Shown here: piece by piece, positions 7,103 through 14,383 of the stretch | How positions within the stretch are numbered: position 1 is the stretch's first letter | How the letters are laid out: each line of letters starts with the position of its first letter | DNA from: an uncultured Solimonas sp. | GTDB lineage: Bacteria > Pseudomonadota > Gammaproteobacteria > Nevskiales > Nevskiaceae | Length of the DNA: 14,383 nucleotides | Direction: 5' to 3' | NCBI GenBank assembly: GCA_946478985.1 | Contig: CAMLDZ010000073.1 | Coordinates: 1-14,383, forward strand | The notes under the pieces: model-generated | Databases searched by the model: none | What the model was told of the DNA's origin: nothing | The model's input: only the letters and a program-made list of their open reading frames with translations | Translations under genes and position numbers: made by a program

Positions 7103-7178
7103 TGGTGCCCTCGGCAGGAATTGAACCTGCGACCTACCGCTTAGGAGGCGGTCGCTCTATCCGCTGAGCTACGAAGGC
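7103..7178 (-). tRNA. tRNA-Arg (anticodon CCU), decodes AGG
   Basis: Read on the - strand, the 76-nt gene starts GCCTTCG (7178-7172), which pairs with CGAGGGC near the 3' end (one G-U pair). It has a D-arm with AGCTCAGC, an anticodon stem ACCGC/GCGGT holding CTCCTAA (anticodon CCU), and the T-loop GGTTCAATTCC. The terminal CCA is encoded (7105-7103). It lies 18 bp beyond the convergent diguanylate cyclase gene. AGG is a rare codon in GC-rich proteobacteria. tRNA-Arg genes often serve as integration sites, but I see no partial 3' duplicate in the window. Confidence 0.97.
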
Positions 7179-7356
7179 GTGTCGGTACCGGCCGATGTGG
7201 CGCGGTGACGCGGCGCGCCGCAGTTTAGCGCCTGTCCGGTCAAGCGTCTTGTGTCGTCGCCTGTTCCAGCGACGGCCGAGGCGCGCCGTCGACGCGCATC
7301 TCGATCTGCGAACGCTGGCCGTGGGCGATACGGCAGACCAGCGGCGCAGAAGGCCT

Positions 7357-7385
7357 GCGGTAACGGCTTCAGCGTGCCGCCTTTT
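7357..7385 (+). terminator. Weak terminator-like hairpin in the 7179-7462 gap
   Basis: GCGGTA (7357-7362) pairs with TGCCGC (7375-7380) including one G-U pair. The 12-nt loop can form a small inner stem, and CTTTTT follows. No + strand gene ends near it, so its client is unclear. The rest of the 284-bp gap has no gene I can support. TTGTTG (7389-7394) and TAGCAT (7412-7417), 17 bp apart, could be a poor promoter for the following lipoprotein. Confidence 0.3.
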
Positions 7386-7462
7386 TCGTTGTTGCTCAGC
7401 GGGCGTCAGGCTAGCATCGCAGCCTTGGATCGATGGGCGCTCCGGCGCCGGGACAGGGGTAC

Positions 7463-9142
7463 ATGCGGAAGTGGACGGGGGCGGCGGCTCTGCTGTGTGC
7501 GGTGTCTCTGGCGAGCTGCGGCGGCAGCGAGACCTTGGGGGATGGCGATAGTGGTGGCGGCGGCGCGGACAGTCCTTACCGGATCGGTACTCGTAGCGCC
7601 GATTCGTTTGCCGAGGGAAGCCTGCTGATTGGTCAGGCGGATCTCGCTGCGGGCGGATCGACCTCGCTGTCGCTTGACGTGGTGGATGAGGACGGGGCAT
7701 TGGCGTTCGGCGTCGAGGCCGGCATCGGCTTCAACTCGGATTGCATCGCGCGTGGCTTGGCGGCGGTAGAGATTGCCTCGCCGACCACCACCAACGGCAG
7801 CTTCAACGCAACCTATACCGCGACCGGTTGTAACGGCGCCGATGAAGTTACCGCCTACGTGACGATCGGTGAGGCCACGCTGACGGCGAAAGGCGCCATC
7901 AATGTCCAGTCAGCCCAATTGGGCGGACTGGAATTCGTCTCGGCCGAGCCCGCCGTCATTGGCATGAGCGGCAGCCCTTTGCCTTCGCAGTCGAGTGTGG
8001 TCTTCCTGCTGCGCGACAGCGCTGGCGTGCCGCTTGCCAATCGGACCGTCAATTTCTCCTTGAGCACCGCTGCCGGCGGTCTGAGGCTGACGCCGACAAC
8101 GGTGAAGACCGACGCCGGCGGGCAGGCGCGTACCGTGGTTCAGGCCGGTAGCGTTCATACCGAGGTGCGCGTCACCGCGTCGACGTCCGGCAGTAGCGGT
8201 CAGGCGCTGAGTTCGCAGTCTGATCTGCTGGTCATCACCACCGGCTTGCCGGACCAGGACAGCTTCACCCTGGGAGCGACCAAGCTGGCAGTCGATGGCA
8301 ACTGCAATGGCGCTTCCACGCTGCTGTCCATTCGCGCAGCAGACCGCTACAACAATCCGGTGCCCAAGGGCACGGCGATTTCGTTTACGACGGAAGGCGG
8401 CAAGGTTGGCGGGCAGTGCACGACCGGGGATCCCCTCGATGATCCCACGCTGGAGGCTGGTGTCTGCACGGTGCTGCTTAACGTGCAGAATCCGCGTCCT
8501 GCAGATGGCCGGGTCACGATCCTCGCGACCGCGCTCGGCGAGGAGTCGTTCAACGACGTCAACGGCAACGGCTTCTACGACGCGGGCGTCGATATTTTCA
8601 ATAAGGCGGAGAATGATCTGCCGGAAGCCTTTGTCGATTACAACGAGAACGGCCGGCGCGATGCCAACGAGCCGTTCACCGACCGCAACGGCAATTCCGC
8701 TTACGACGCTGCCAACAATGCCTTCGACGGATATGTCTGCGATCAGCCGGGCGTCAGCTGTCGATCGAACGTGGTCAACGTCCGTGACTGGGTGACGGTG
8801 GTGTTCTCGAATCTGGCGGAGGCCGTGGTCAGCCCCACCAGCTTCAGTGTCGCTGCCGGCAAGAGCCAAAGCTTCACGGTGTCGGTAGCCGATCGCAACG
8901 GCAACAGCTTTCCGGCGGAAACCAAGTTCGAGCTGAGCAGCAGCATCGCCGGCGTGGCATTTACCCCGTCGAGCTTTGGGCCCTTCAACGGCATCAACGG
9001 TGACTCGCTGCAGTTCACGCTCGATGCGAGCAACGCCAAGGAAGGCACCGGCACCATCACGCTTAAAGTGACTTCGCCGGATTTCGGTTGCGGCCCGACA
9101 ATCGTGCCTGTGGACTTGCTGTCATTGACGATCACGCCGTAG
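7463..9142 (+). CDS. Ig-like domain lipoprotein with calcium-binding-type loops
   Basis: From ATG 7463 the protein has 559 residues. Its signal is a lipoprotein type: Arg2-Lys3, a hydrophobic stretch, then L-A-S-C with Cys19 as lipid anchor, followed by a Gly/Ser/Asp-rich flexible linker to about residue 36. I see about four Ig-like beta-sandwich units: near 50-150, 158-260 (Big_1/invasin-like, with V-P-L-A-N-R-T-V and T-D-A-G-G-Q-A), 268-360, and 445-559. Between the last two lie three Asp/Asn/Gly loops of D-x-N-x-N-G-type spacing (365-373, 392-400 and 407-415), resembling calcium-binding loops. Paired cysteines (such as 281/319/335 and 426/433) suggest disulfides. It is surface or periplasm-facing and possibly adhesive or structural; the exact role is unknown. 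An upstream ATG (7433) adds 10 residues and spoils the signal; AGGGG before 7463 supports the chosen start. Confidence 0.82.
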   Translation: MRKWTGAAALLCAVSLASCGGSETLGDGDSGGGGADSPYRIGTRSADSFAEGSLLIGQADLAAGGSTSLSLDVVDEDGALAFGVEAGIGFNSDCIARGLAAVEIASPTTTNGSFNATYTATGCNGADEVTAYVTIGEATLTAKGAINVQSAQLGGLEFVSAEPAVIGMSGSPLPSQSSVVFLLRDSAGVPLANRTVNFSLSTAAGGLRLTPTTVKTDAGGQARTVVQAGSVHTEVRVTASTSGSSGQALSSQSDLLVITTGLPDQDSFTLGATKLAVDGNCNGASTLLSIRAADRYNNPVPKGTAISFTTEGGKVGGQCTTGDPLDDPTLEAGVCTVLLNVQNPRPADGRVTILATALGEESFNDVNGNGFYDAGVDIFNKAENDLPEAFVDYNENGRRDANEPFTDRNGNSAYDAANNAFDGYVCDQPGVSCRSNVVNVRDWVTVVFSNLAEAVVSPTSFSVAAGKSQSFTVSVADRNGNSFPAETKFELSSSIAGVAFTPSSFGPFNGINGDSLQFTLDASNAKEGTGTITLKVTSPDFGCGPTIVPVDLLSLTITP

Positions 9143-9157
9143 CCCGGCACCTGTACA

Positions 9158-9183
9158 CAGACGGCGGCTTCGGCCGCCGTCTG
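9158..9183 (+). terminator. Strong UUCG-capped hairpin after the lipoprotein gene
   Basis: CAGACGGCGGC (9158-9168) pairs perfectly over 11 bp with GCCGCCGTCTG (9173-9183) around a TTCG tetraloop. It lies 15 bp after the stop. Only a short CATTT follows, so termination may be incomplete, but position and stability fit a 3' end structure. The rest of 9184-9369 shows no gene or clear motif. Confidence 0.7.
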
Positions 9184-9381
9184 CATTTCGGCTGCCATCA
9201 AGGCGCGAGCTGCAGACCTGACGCGGTGAGGGGTCTGGCCTCCCGTGCGCCCACGACGGGGCGTCGTGGCATCATCGCTAAGCGCGAGCGGATAGGCCTT
9301 GTCGGCGCGTTCGGCTTGAGGATGCGCATCGCCGGCGCCACCCCCGCGAGCGACCGATGTCGTCGATGACCGGAGAATCGC

Positions 9382-10236
<855 letters not shown>

Positions 10237-10293
10237 CGACGGCGGTCCGCACTGCCTGGGAGAAATCCCGGGGACGGCAGCCTGGCAGGCGCG

Positions 10294-10302
10294 TGGAATA
10301 AT
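10294..10302 (+). promoter_or_regulatory. Possible extended -10 promoter for ald
   Basis: TGG followed directly by AATAAT (10297-10302, 5 of 6 to TATAAT) forms an extended -10 element, 23 bp before the ald ATG. There is no good -35 box, which extended -10 promoters tolerate. A hairpin with GGGA/TCCC and outer CTGCC/GGCAG arms (10252-10280) sits just upstream. It may be a U-less 3' structure of the preceding gene or an operator. Confidence 0.4.
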
Positions 10303-10325
10303 CGGCTGGCATATCGGAGCCCGAG

Positions 10326-11461
<1,136 letters not shown>

Positions 11462-11468
<7 letters not shown>

Positions 11469-11481
11469 AACAGTAGTATTT
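11462..11481 (+). terminator. Small hairpin at the ald / regulator convergence
   Basis: CTACTG (11462-11467) pairs with CAGTAG (11471-11476) around AAA, followed by TATTT. It overlaps the ald stop codon and lies between two convergent genes. The stem is short and the T-tract interrupted, so termination is uncertain. Confidence 0.35.
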
Positions 11482-11483
11482 CC

Positions 11484-12881
11484 CTACATCACCCGTGACG
11501 CCAGCTCTGGCACCTGCTCGATCGCATCCTCGATCAACTCCAGGGAATGCTGGCAGTCCTCGCGCGTGCCGCTGCCGCCGAGGCAGACACGCACCGCCTC
11601 CGGCGGCGCACCGCTGACGGTGAAGGTGTCGGCGATGACGACGCCGACTCCATGCGCGCGCAGGTGCGCGGCGAACTCGATGCGGTTCCACGGTTCCGGC
11701 ACCGCCAGCCACAGGTGAAAGGCCTCGTTCTGGGCGGCGAAGCGGGCGCGGCGCAGGATGCGCGCGGCCAGCGCCTGGCGGACGCGTGATTCCTCGCGGA
11801 TCGCCGCGGTGGCCGCTTCCACCGTGCCATCGTTAATCCAGCGGCTTGCCAGCACGCAGGAGATCGGCGGCGTCATGACGGCGGTGGTGCGCAGCGTCGC
11901 CGCCAGCCGGGCCGCATAGCGGACGTTGGGCGTTGCCAGGTAGGCGATGCGCAGGCCGGCGCCGAGGTGCTTGGCCAGGCCGGTGACGTAAAAACCCAGT
12001 TCCGGCGCCAGCGCCGACAGCGTCGGCAGCGGCTGCGCCGGCAGGAAGCCGTAGGCGTCATCCTCGATGATCGGCACGCTGTAGCGGCGCGCGATCTCGA
12101 CGATCGCCTCGCGGCGCCGCAGCGACATCGTTGCCGTCGTCGGGTTGTTGAACACCGGATTGCAGTACAGCGCCTTGGGCAGATCCGCTGCGCACAGCGC
12201 GGCAAAGGCCTCTGGATCGAGCCCCTCATCGTCGATCGGCAAACCGGCGAGGCGGATGCCGAGCTGGGTCGCCAGGCCCTTGATGCCGGGGTAGGTCACG
12301 GCCTCGCAGGCGATGGCATCGCCCGGCCGCGCCAGTACCGCGAACAGCGCCAGCAGCGCCGACTGCACGCCCGGGCAGACCAGCAGCCGCTGCGGCCCCA
12401 GGTTCGGCACCCGCGGCGCCAGCCACAGCGCGCCGGCCTCGCGATCGGCCGCGGAGCCGCCGAACTCGTGGTAGCGCAGCAGCTCAAAGGGGTCCAGATC
12501 GGCGATGCCGGCGAAGCCCTGACGCAGCCGCTGCAGCAGCGCGCGATCCTGCGGCTCCGGCGGCATGTTCATGGTCATGTCGATCAGGCTGCCGCTGCGC
12601 GCACGGCGCACCGGCTGGCTGCTGATCAGCTCCTTGACCACCGTGCCGCGGCCGGGCTGCGCGTCGATCAGGCCGCGACGCTGCGCCTCGGCATAGCCGC
12701 GCGCCACCGTCGTGAAATTGAGATCGAGCTCGACCGCCAGCTTGCGCAGCGTCGGCAGCTTCTGATTCGCGACCAGCTGGCCGGTCTGGATGTCTTCGGC
12801 GATCGCATCGGCAATCGCCAGGTAAGCCGGCTTGTCGCTGCGCTGCACGGCCGCGGCCCAGCGTCTGGAATGATTGGACAT
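11484..12881 (-). CDS. MocR-type (GntR + aminotransferase-like) transcriptional regulator
   Basis: This 465-residue DNA-binding protein has a GntR winged helix at about residues 15-85 and a class I aminotransferase-like effector domain to the end. The PLP-pocket residues are present: N-P motif (241-242), Asp274/Tyr277 (E-D-D-A-Y-G), the PLP lysine Lys304 in A-K-H-L-G-A-G-L-R, and Arg311. MocR proteins sense PLP or amino-acid-PLP adducts and activate or repress neighbouring genes (PdxR, GabR, TauR). The effector here is not predictable. I start at ATG 12881 because the N-terminus just before the helix fits; the open frame reaches 12926 without a better start. It is divergent from the Nit1C genes across 265 bp and convergent with ald, so either could be a target. 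It resembles no sigma-54 activator: there is no AAA+ domain. Confidence 0.92.
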   Translation of the reverse strand: MSNHSRRWAAAVQRSDKPAYLAIADAIAEDIQTGQLVANQKLPTLRKLAVELDLNFTTVARGYAEAQRRGLIDAQPGRGTVVKELISSQPVRRARSGSLIDMTMNMPPEPQDRALLQRLRQGFAGIADLDPFELLRYHEFGGSAADREAGALWLAPRVPNLGPQRLLVCPGVQSALLALFAVLARPGDAIACEAVTYPGIKGLATQLGIRLAGLPIDDEGLDPEAFAALCAADLPKALYCNPVFNNPTTATMSLRRREAIVEIARRYSVPIIEDDAYGFLPAQPLPTLSALAPELGFYVTGLAKHLGAGLRIAYLATPNVRYAARLAATLRTTAVMTPPISCVLASRWINDGTVEAATAAIREESRVRQALAARILRRARFAAQNEAFHLWLAVPEPWNRIEFAAHLRAHGVGVVIADTFTVSGAPPEAVRVCLGGSGTREDCQHSLELIEDAIEQVPELASRVM

Positions 12882-13044
12882 TGATCGTATTTTCGTGCGC
12901 CGTCTTGTCGTTTCCCTGCACCGCAAACGCGCTCGCGCACGCTTTTGGCGGCCGTGAAAACGCTTGCTGCAGCGGCTTTTTTTGACTTGGGCAGGTCGGT
13001 GTAAAAGGAAAATTTTCAGCGCTTACAGAATTGTCTCTAATTGA

Positions 13045-13072
13045 TTGCATCACGATCGCAAATTTGATGCAA
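13045..13072. promoter_or_regulatory. Candidate operator: TTGCATCA-N12-TGATGCAA
   Basis: TTGCATCA (13045-13052) and TGATGCAA (13065-13072) form a perfect 8-bp inverted repeat. Half-site centres are 20 bp apart, about two helical turns, which suits a dimeric regulator. It ends 4 bp upstream of the sigma-54 -24 element, in an AT-rich stretch of the MocR/Nit1C divergent region. The divergent MocR protein is the obvious candidate binder; this is inference. Confidence 0.5.
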
Positions 13073-13076
13073 CAAG

Positions 13077-13092
13077 TGGCACATCGGTTGCG
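13077..13092 (+). promoter_or_regulatory. Sigma-54 (RpoN) promoter of the Nit1C operon
   Basis: TGGCAC (13077-13082), five bases, then TTGC (13088-13091) match the -24/-12 consensus, with exactly 10 bp between the invariant GG (13078-13079) and GC (13090-13091). The predicted start is near 13103, leaving a leader of about 44 nt that contains AAGGAGAT (13133-13140) before the ATG. Sigma-54 needs an enhancer-binding activator; none is encoded in the window, and I found no convincing NtrC site upstream. The match is direct; use in vivo is inferred. Confidence 0.8.
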
Positions 13093-13146
13093 ATATTCCT
13101 GGCGTCCGCCGCCCTGGCGGCATCGCAAAGCCAAGGAGATCGCTAC

Positions 13147-13629
13147 ATGCCAGCCGTTACCGCCCCCGCGCACAAGAAGGGTGATTTCTTCGTCGACTAC
13201 GAGGAGAAGGTATTCGAGGACGTCAAAGCCAAGCCCGGCGAGAAGGCGCTCATCACCTTCCACACGGTCGCCTTCGAAGGCTCGATCGGTCTGGTCAACA
13301 TGCTGCAGGGCAAGCGCCTGCAGCGTAAGGGCTTCGAGACCTCGATCCTGCTCTACGGGCCCGGCGTCACGCTGGGCATCCAGCGCGGTTTCCCGACCAT
13401 CGGTGACGAGGCCTTTCCCGGCCACCAGAACTTCACCAACCAGCTCACGGCCTTCATGGCCGAGGGCGGCAAGGTCTACGCCTGCCGCTTCGCACTGCAG
13501 GCGCTATACGGCCACGGCGAGCCCTCGCTGATTCCCGGCATCCGGCCGATCAACCCGCTGGACGTGCTGGATCTGATCCTGATCCACCGCAACGACAACG
13601 CTTTCATGATCCACACCTGGACCGTGTGA
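13147..13629 (+). CDS. MSMEG_0572/Sll0783 family nitrogen-starvation response protein (Nit1C)
   Basis: This 160-residue soluble protein belongs to the family that opens the Nit1C cluster, with a DsrE-like alpha/beta fold. Recognisable stretches are [12 protein letters not shown] (14-25), [10 protein letters not shown] (39-48), [10 protein letters not shown] (68-77), a single Cys113 in the [13 protein letters not shown] region, and the [14 protein letters not shown] segment (129-142). The Synechocystis homologue Sll0783 is induced by nitrogen starvation and affects PHB storage. The molecular activity is unknown. ATG 13147 follows a strong AAGGAGAT; an upstream extension of the open frame overlaps the sigma-54 promoter and is rejected. 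The stop is 8 bp before the nitrilase, so the two are one operon. Confidence 0.93.
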   Translation: MPAVTAPAHKKGDFFVDYEEKVFEDVKAKPGEKALITFHTVAFEGSIGLVNMLQGKRLQRKGFETSILLYGPGVTLGIQRGFPTIGDEAFPGHQNFTNQLTAFMAEGGKVYACRFALQALYGHGEPSLIPGIRPINPLDVLDLILIHRNDNAFMIHTWTV

Positions 13630-13637
13630 GGCCGGCC

Positions 13638-14383
13638 ATGTCCTCGCGCCTCGTCAAGGTCGCGGCTGCCCAGCTCTCGCCGGTGCTGGGCAGCCGCGAG
13701 GGCACCACCGCCAAGGTTTGCGAGGCGATCGCCGCCGCCGCGCATGCCGGCGCGCAGCTGATCGTGTTTCCGGAAACGGTGGTGCCGTACTACCCGTACT
13801 TTTCGTTCATCAAGCCGGCGGTGACGATGGGCGCCGAACACCTGAAGCTCTACGAGCAGGCGGTGACGGTGCCCGGGCCGGTGACGGACGCGGTATCGGC
13901 GGCGGCGCGGCGGCACGGCGTCGTGGTCGTGCTCGGCGTCAACGAGCGCGATCACGGCACGCTGTACAACGCGCAGCTGATCTTCGACGCCGACGGCACG
14001 CTGCTGCTCAAGCGCCGCAAGATCACGCCGACCTACCACGAGCGCATGGTCTGGGGGCAGGGCGACGGCAGCGGACTCAAGGTCGTCGATACCGCCGCCG
14101 GCCGCGTTGGCGCGCTGGCCTGCTGGGAGCACTACAACCCGCTGGCGCGCTATGCCCTGATGACGCAGCACGAACAGATCCACTGCGCGCAGTTTCCCGG
14201 CTCGCTGGTCGGGCCGGTCTTTGCCGAGCAGATGGAGATTTCGATGCGCAATCACGCCCTCGAATCCGGCTGCTTCGTGGTCAATGCCACCGCCTGGCTG
14301 GAGGAGTCGCAGATCGGGGCGATCAGCAGCGATCCGCAGATGCAGAAGGCCATGCGCGGCGGCTGCTACACCTCGATCATCTC
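13638..14383 (+). CDS. Nit6803-type nitrilase (Nit1C), 3' end beyond window
   Basis: 248 complete codons are visible; the gene runs off the window. It is a carbon-nitrogen hydrolase that converts nitriles to acids and ammonia. The catalytic triad is complete: Glu46 (F-P-E-T), Lys128 ([11 protein letters not shown]) and Cys162 (A-C-W-E-H-Y). All three sit seven residues earlier than Glu53/Lys135/Cys169 of Synechocystis Nit6803, indicating close colinearity. The P-Y-Y-P-Y-F segment after Glu46 and the C-W-E-H-Y motif set this group apart from plant-type NIT and amidases. In Nit1C clusters the nitrilase is followed by radical SAM, GNAT acetyltransferase, AIR-synthase-like and flavoprotein genes, which should lie just downstream. 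Start: ATG 13638, 8 bp after the preceding stop, with GAGG (13628-13631) as a modest ribosome site overlapping that stop. Confidence 0.95.
   Translation, partial: MSSRLVKVAAAQLSPVLGSREGTTAKVCEAIAAAAHAGAQLIVFPETVVPYYPYFSFIKPAVTMGAEHLKLYEQAVTVPGPVTDAVSAAARRHGVVVVLGVNERDHGTLYNAQLIFDADGTLLLKRRKITPTYHERMVWGQGDGSGLKVVDTAAGRVGALACWEHYNPLARYALMTQHEQIHCAQFPGSLVGPVFAEQMEISMRNHALESGCFVVNATAWLEESQIGAISSDPQMQKAMRGGCYTSII

Noticed and set aside
7103..7178. tRNA-Arg as attachment site of an integrated element
   Set aside because: No integrase gene and no repeated tRNA 3' end within the window.
7179..7250. Sigma-70 promoter for the tRNA on the - strand (TTGACC and TAAACT)
   Set aside because: Both boxes look good alone but are only 10 bp apart. 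The correct 17-bp spacing gives a poor -35 (AAGACG).
7134..7700. - strand open frame overlapping the tRNA and the lipoprotein start
   Set aside because: It covers a tRNA gene and the lipoprotein signal region and has no domain or ribosome site.
12962..12984. Terminator from CGCT/AGCG stem with T7 (12977-12983)
   Set aside because: The stem is only 4 bp with an unpaired GGC before the Ts; there is no + strand gene upstream to terminate.
12982..13003. Sigma-70 promoter TTGACT/TAAAAG upstream of the Nit1C genes
   Set aside because: The spacer is about 14 bp and the -10 is poor; the sigma-54 element downstream is a far better match.
12916..13005. NtrC enhancer site from TGCACC near 12916 and GGTGTA near 13000
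   Set aside because: The half-sites are some 80 bp apart, not the short spacing required.
13034..13046. IHF site near TTGATT 13041-13046
   Set aside because: The flanking YAA part of the consensus is absent at the required spacing.

Overview
The window looks like a GC-rich chromosomal stretch of a gammaproteobacterium. The evidence is the cvpA-purF-metZ neighbourhood, seen in Pseudomonas and Xanthomonas relatives, together with O-succinylhomoserine-dependent MetZ, DUF2059 and DUF455 proteins. A Nevskiales/Solimonadaceae-like host is my best guess from protein flavour; this is inference, not a search result. No phage, transposase, CRISPR or rRNA gene is visible. LAYOUT: 1-205 is a non-coding patch of nested palindromes that look like a dispersed intergenic repeat. 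245-2837 is a tight + strand run of cvpA, purF and a secreted DUF2059 protein. 2881-2976 is a SAM-II riboswitch followed by an intrinsic terminator that controls metZ (2988-4178), to which a ferritin-like DUF455 gene is coupled. A histidine-rich CDF metal exporter (4992-5990) and a GAF-GGDEF diguanylate cyclase (6047-7084) follow. A tRNA-Arg(CCU) lies on the - strand at 7103-7178. Next come an Ig-domain lipoprotein with calcium-type loops (7463-9142), a UUCG-capped hairpin, a proline-rich secreted protein with an AP hexanucleotide repeat (9382-10236) and alanine dehydrogenase (10326-11468). A MocR-type regulator (12881-11484, - strand) converges on ald. Divergent from it, after a 265-bp AT-rich intergenic region, starts an operon with an MSMEG_0572/Sll0783-family protein and a Nit6803-type nitrilase cut by the window end. 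This pair is the hallmark opening of the conserved Nit1C cluster, linked in the literature to nitrogen starvation and cyanide/nitrile assimilation. HOW THE PARTS WORK TOGETHER: PurF makes the first purine intermediate. MetZ makes homocysteine, and its expression appears to be shut off by SAM through a transcription attenuator that can be drawn base by base: the conserved 3' segment of the aptamer (2922-2930) can pair with the 5' arm of the terminator (2941-2950). The Nit1C start has a textbook GG-N10-GC sigma-54 promoter at 13077-13092, fitting nitrogen control, with a palindrome just upstream and a divergent PLP-dependent regulator as candidate local control. The two strongest observations are therefore regulatory: the SAM-II attenuator and the sigma-54 Nit1C promoter with its MocR neighbour. 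Intergenic stretches near 300 bases: 1-244 holds the palindromic repeats; 7179-7462 holds a weak terminator-like hairpin and weak promoter-like boxes; 9143-9381 holds one strong hairpin and otherwise nothing I recognise; 12882-13146 holds the divergent control region.
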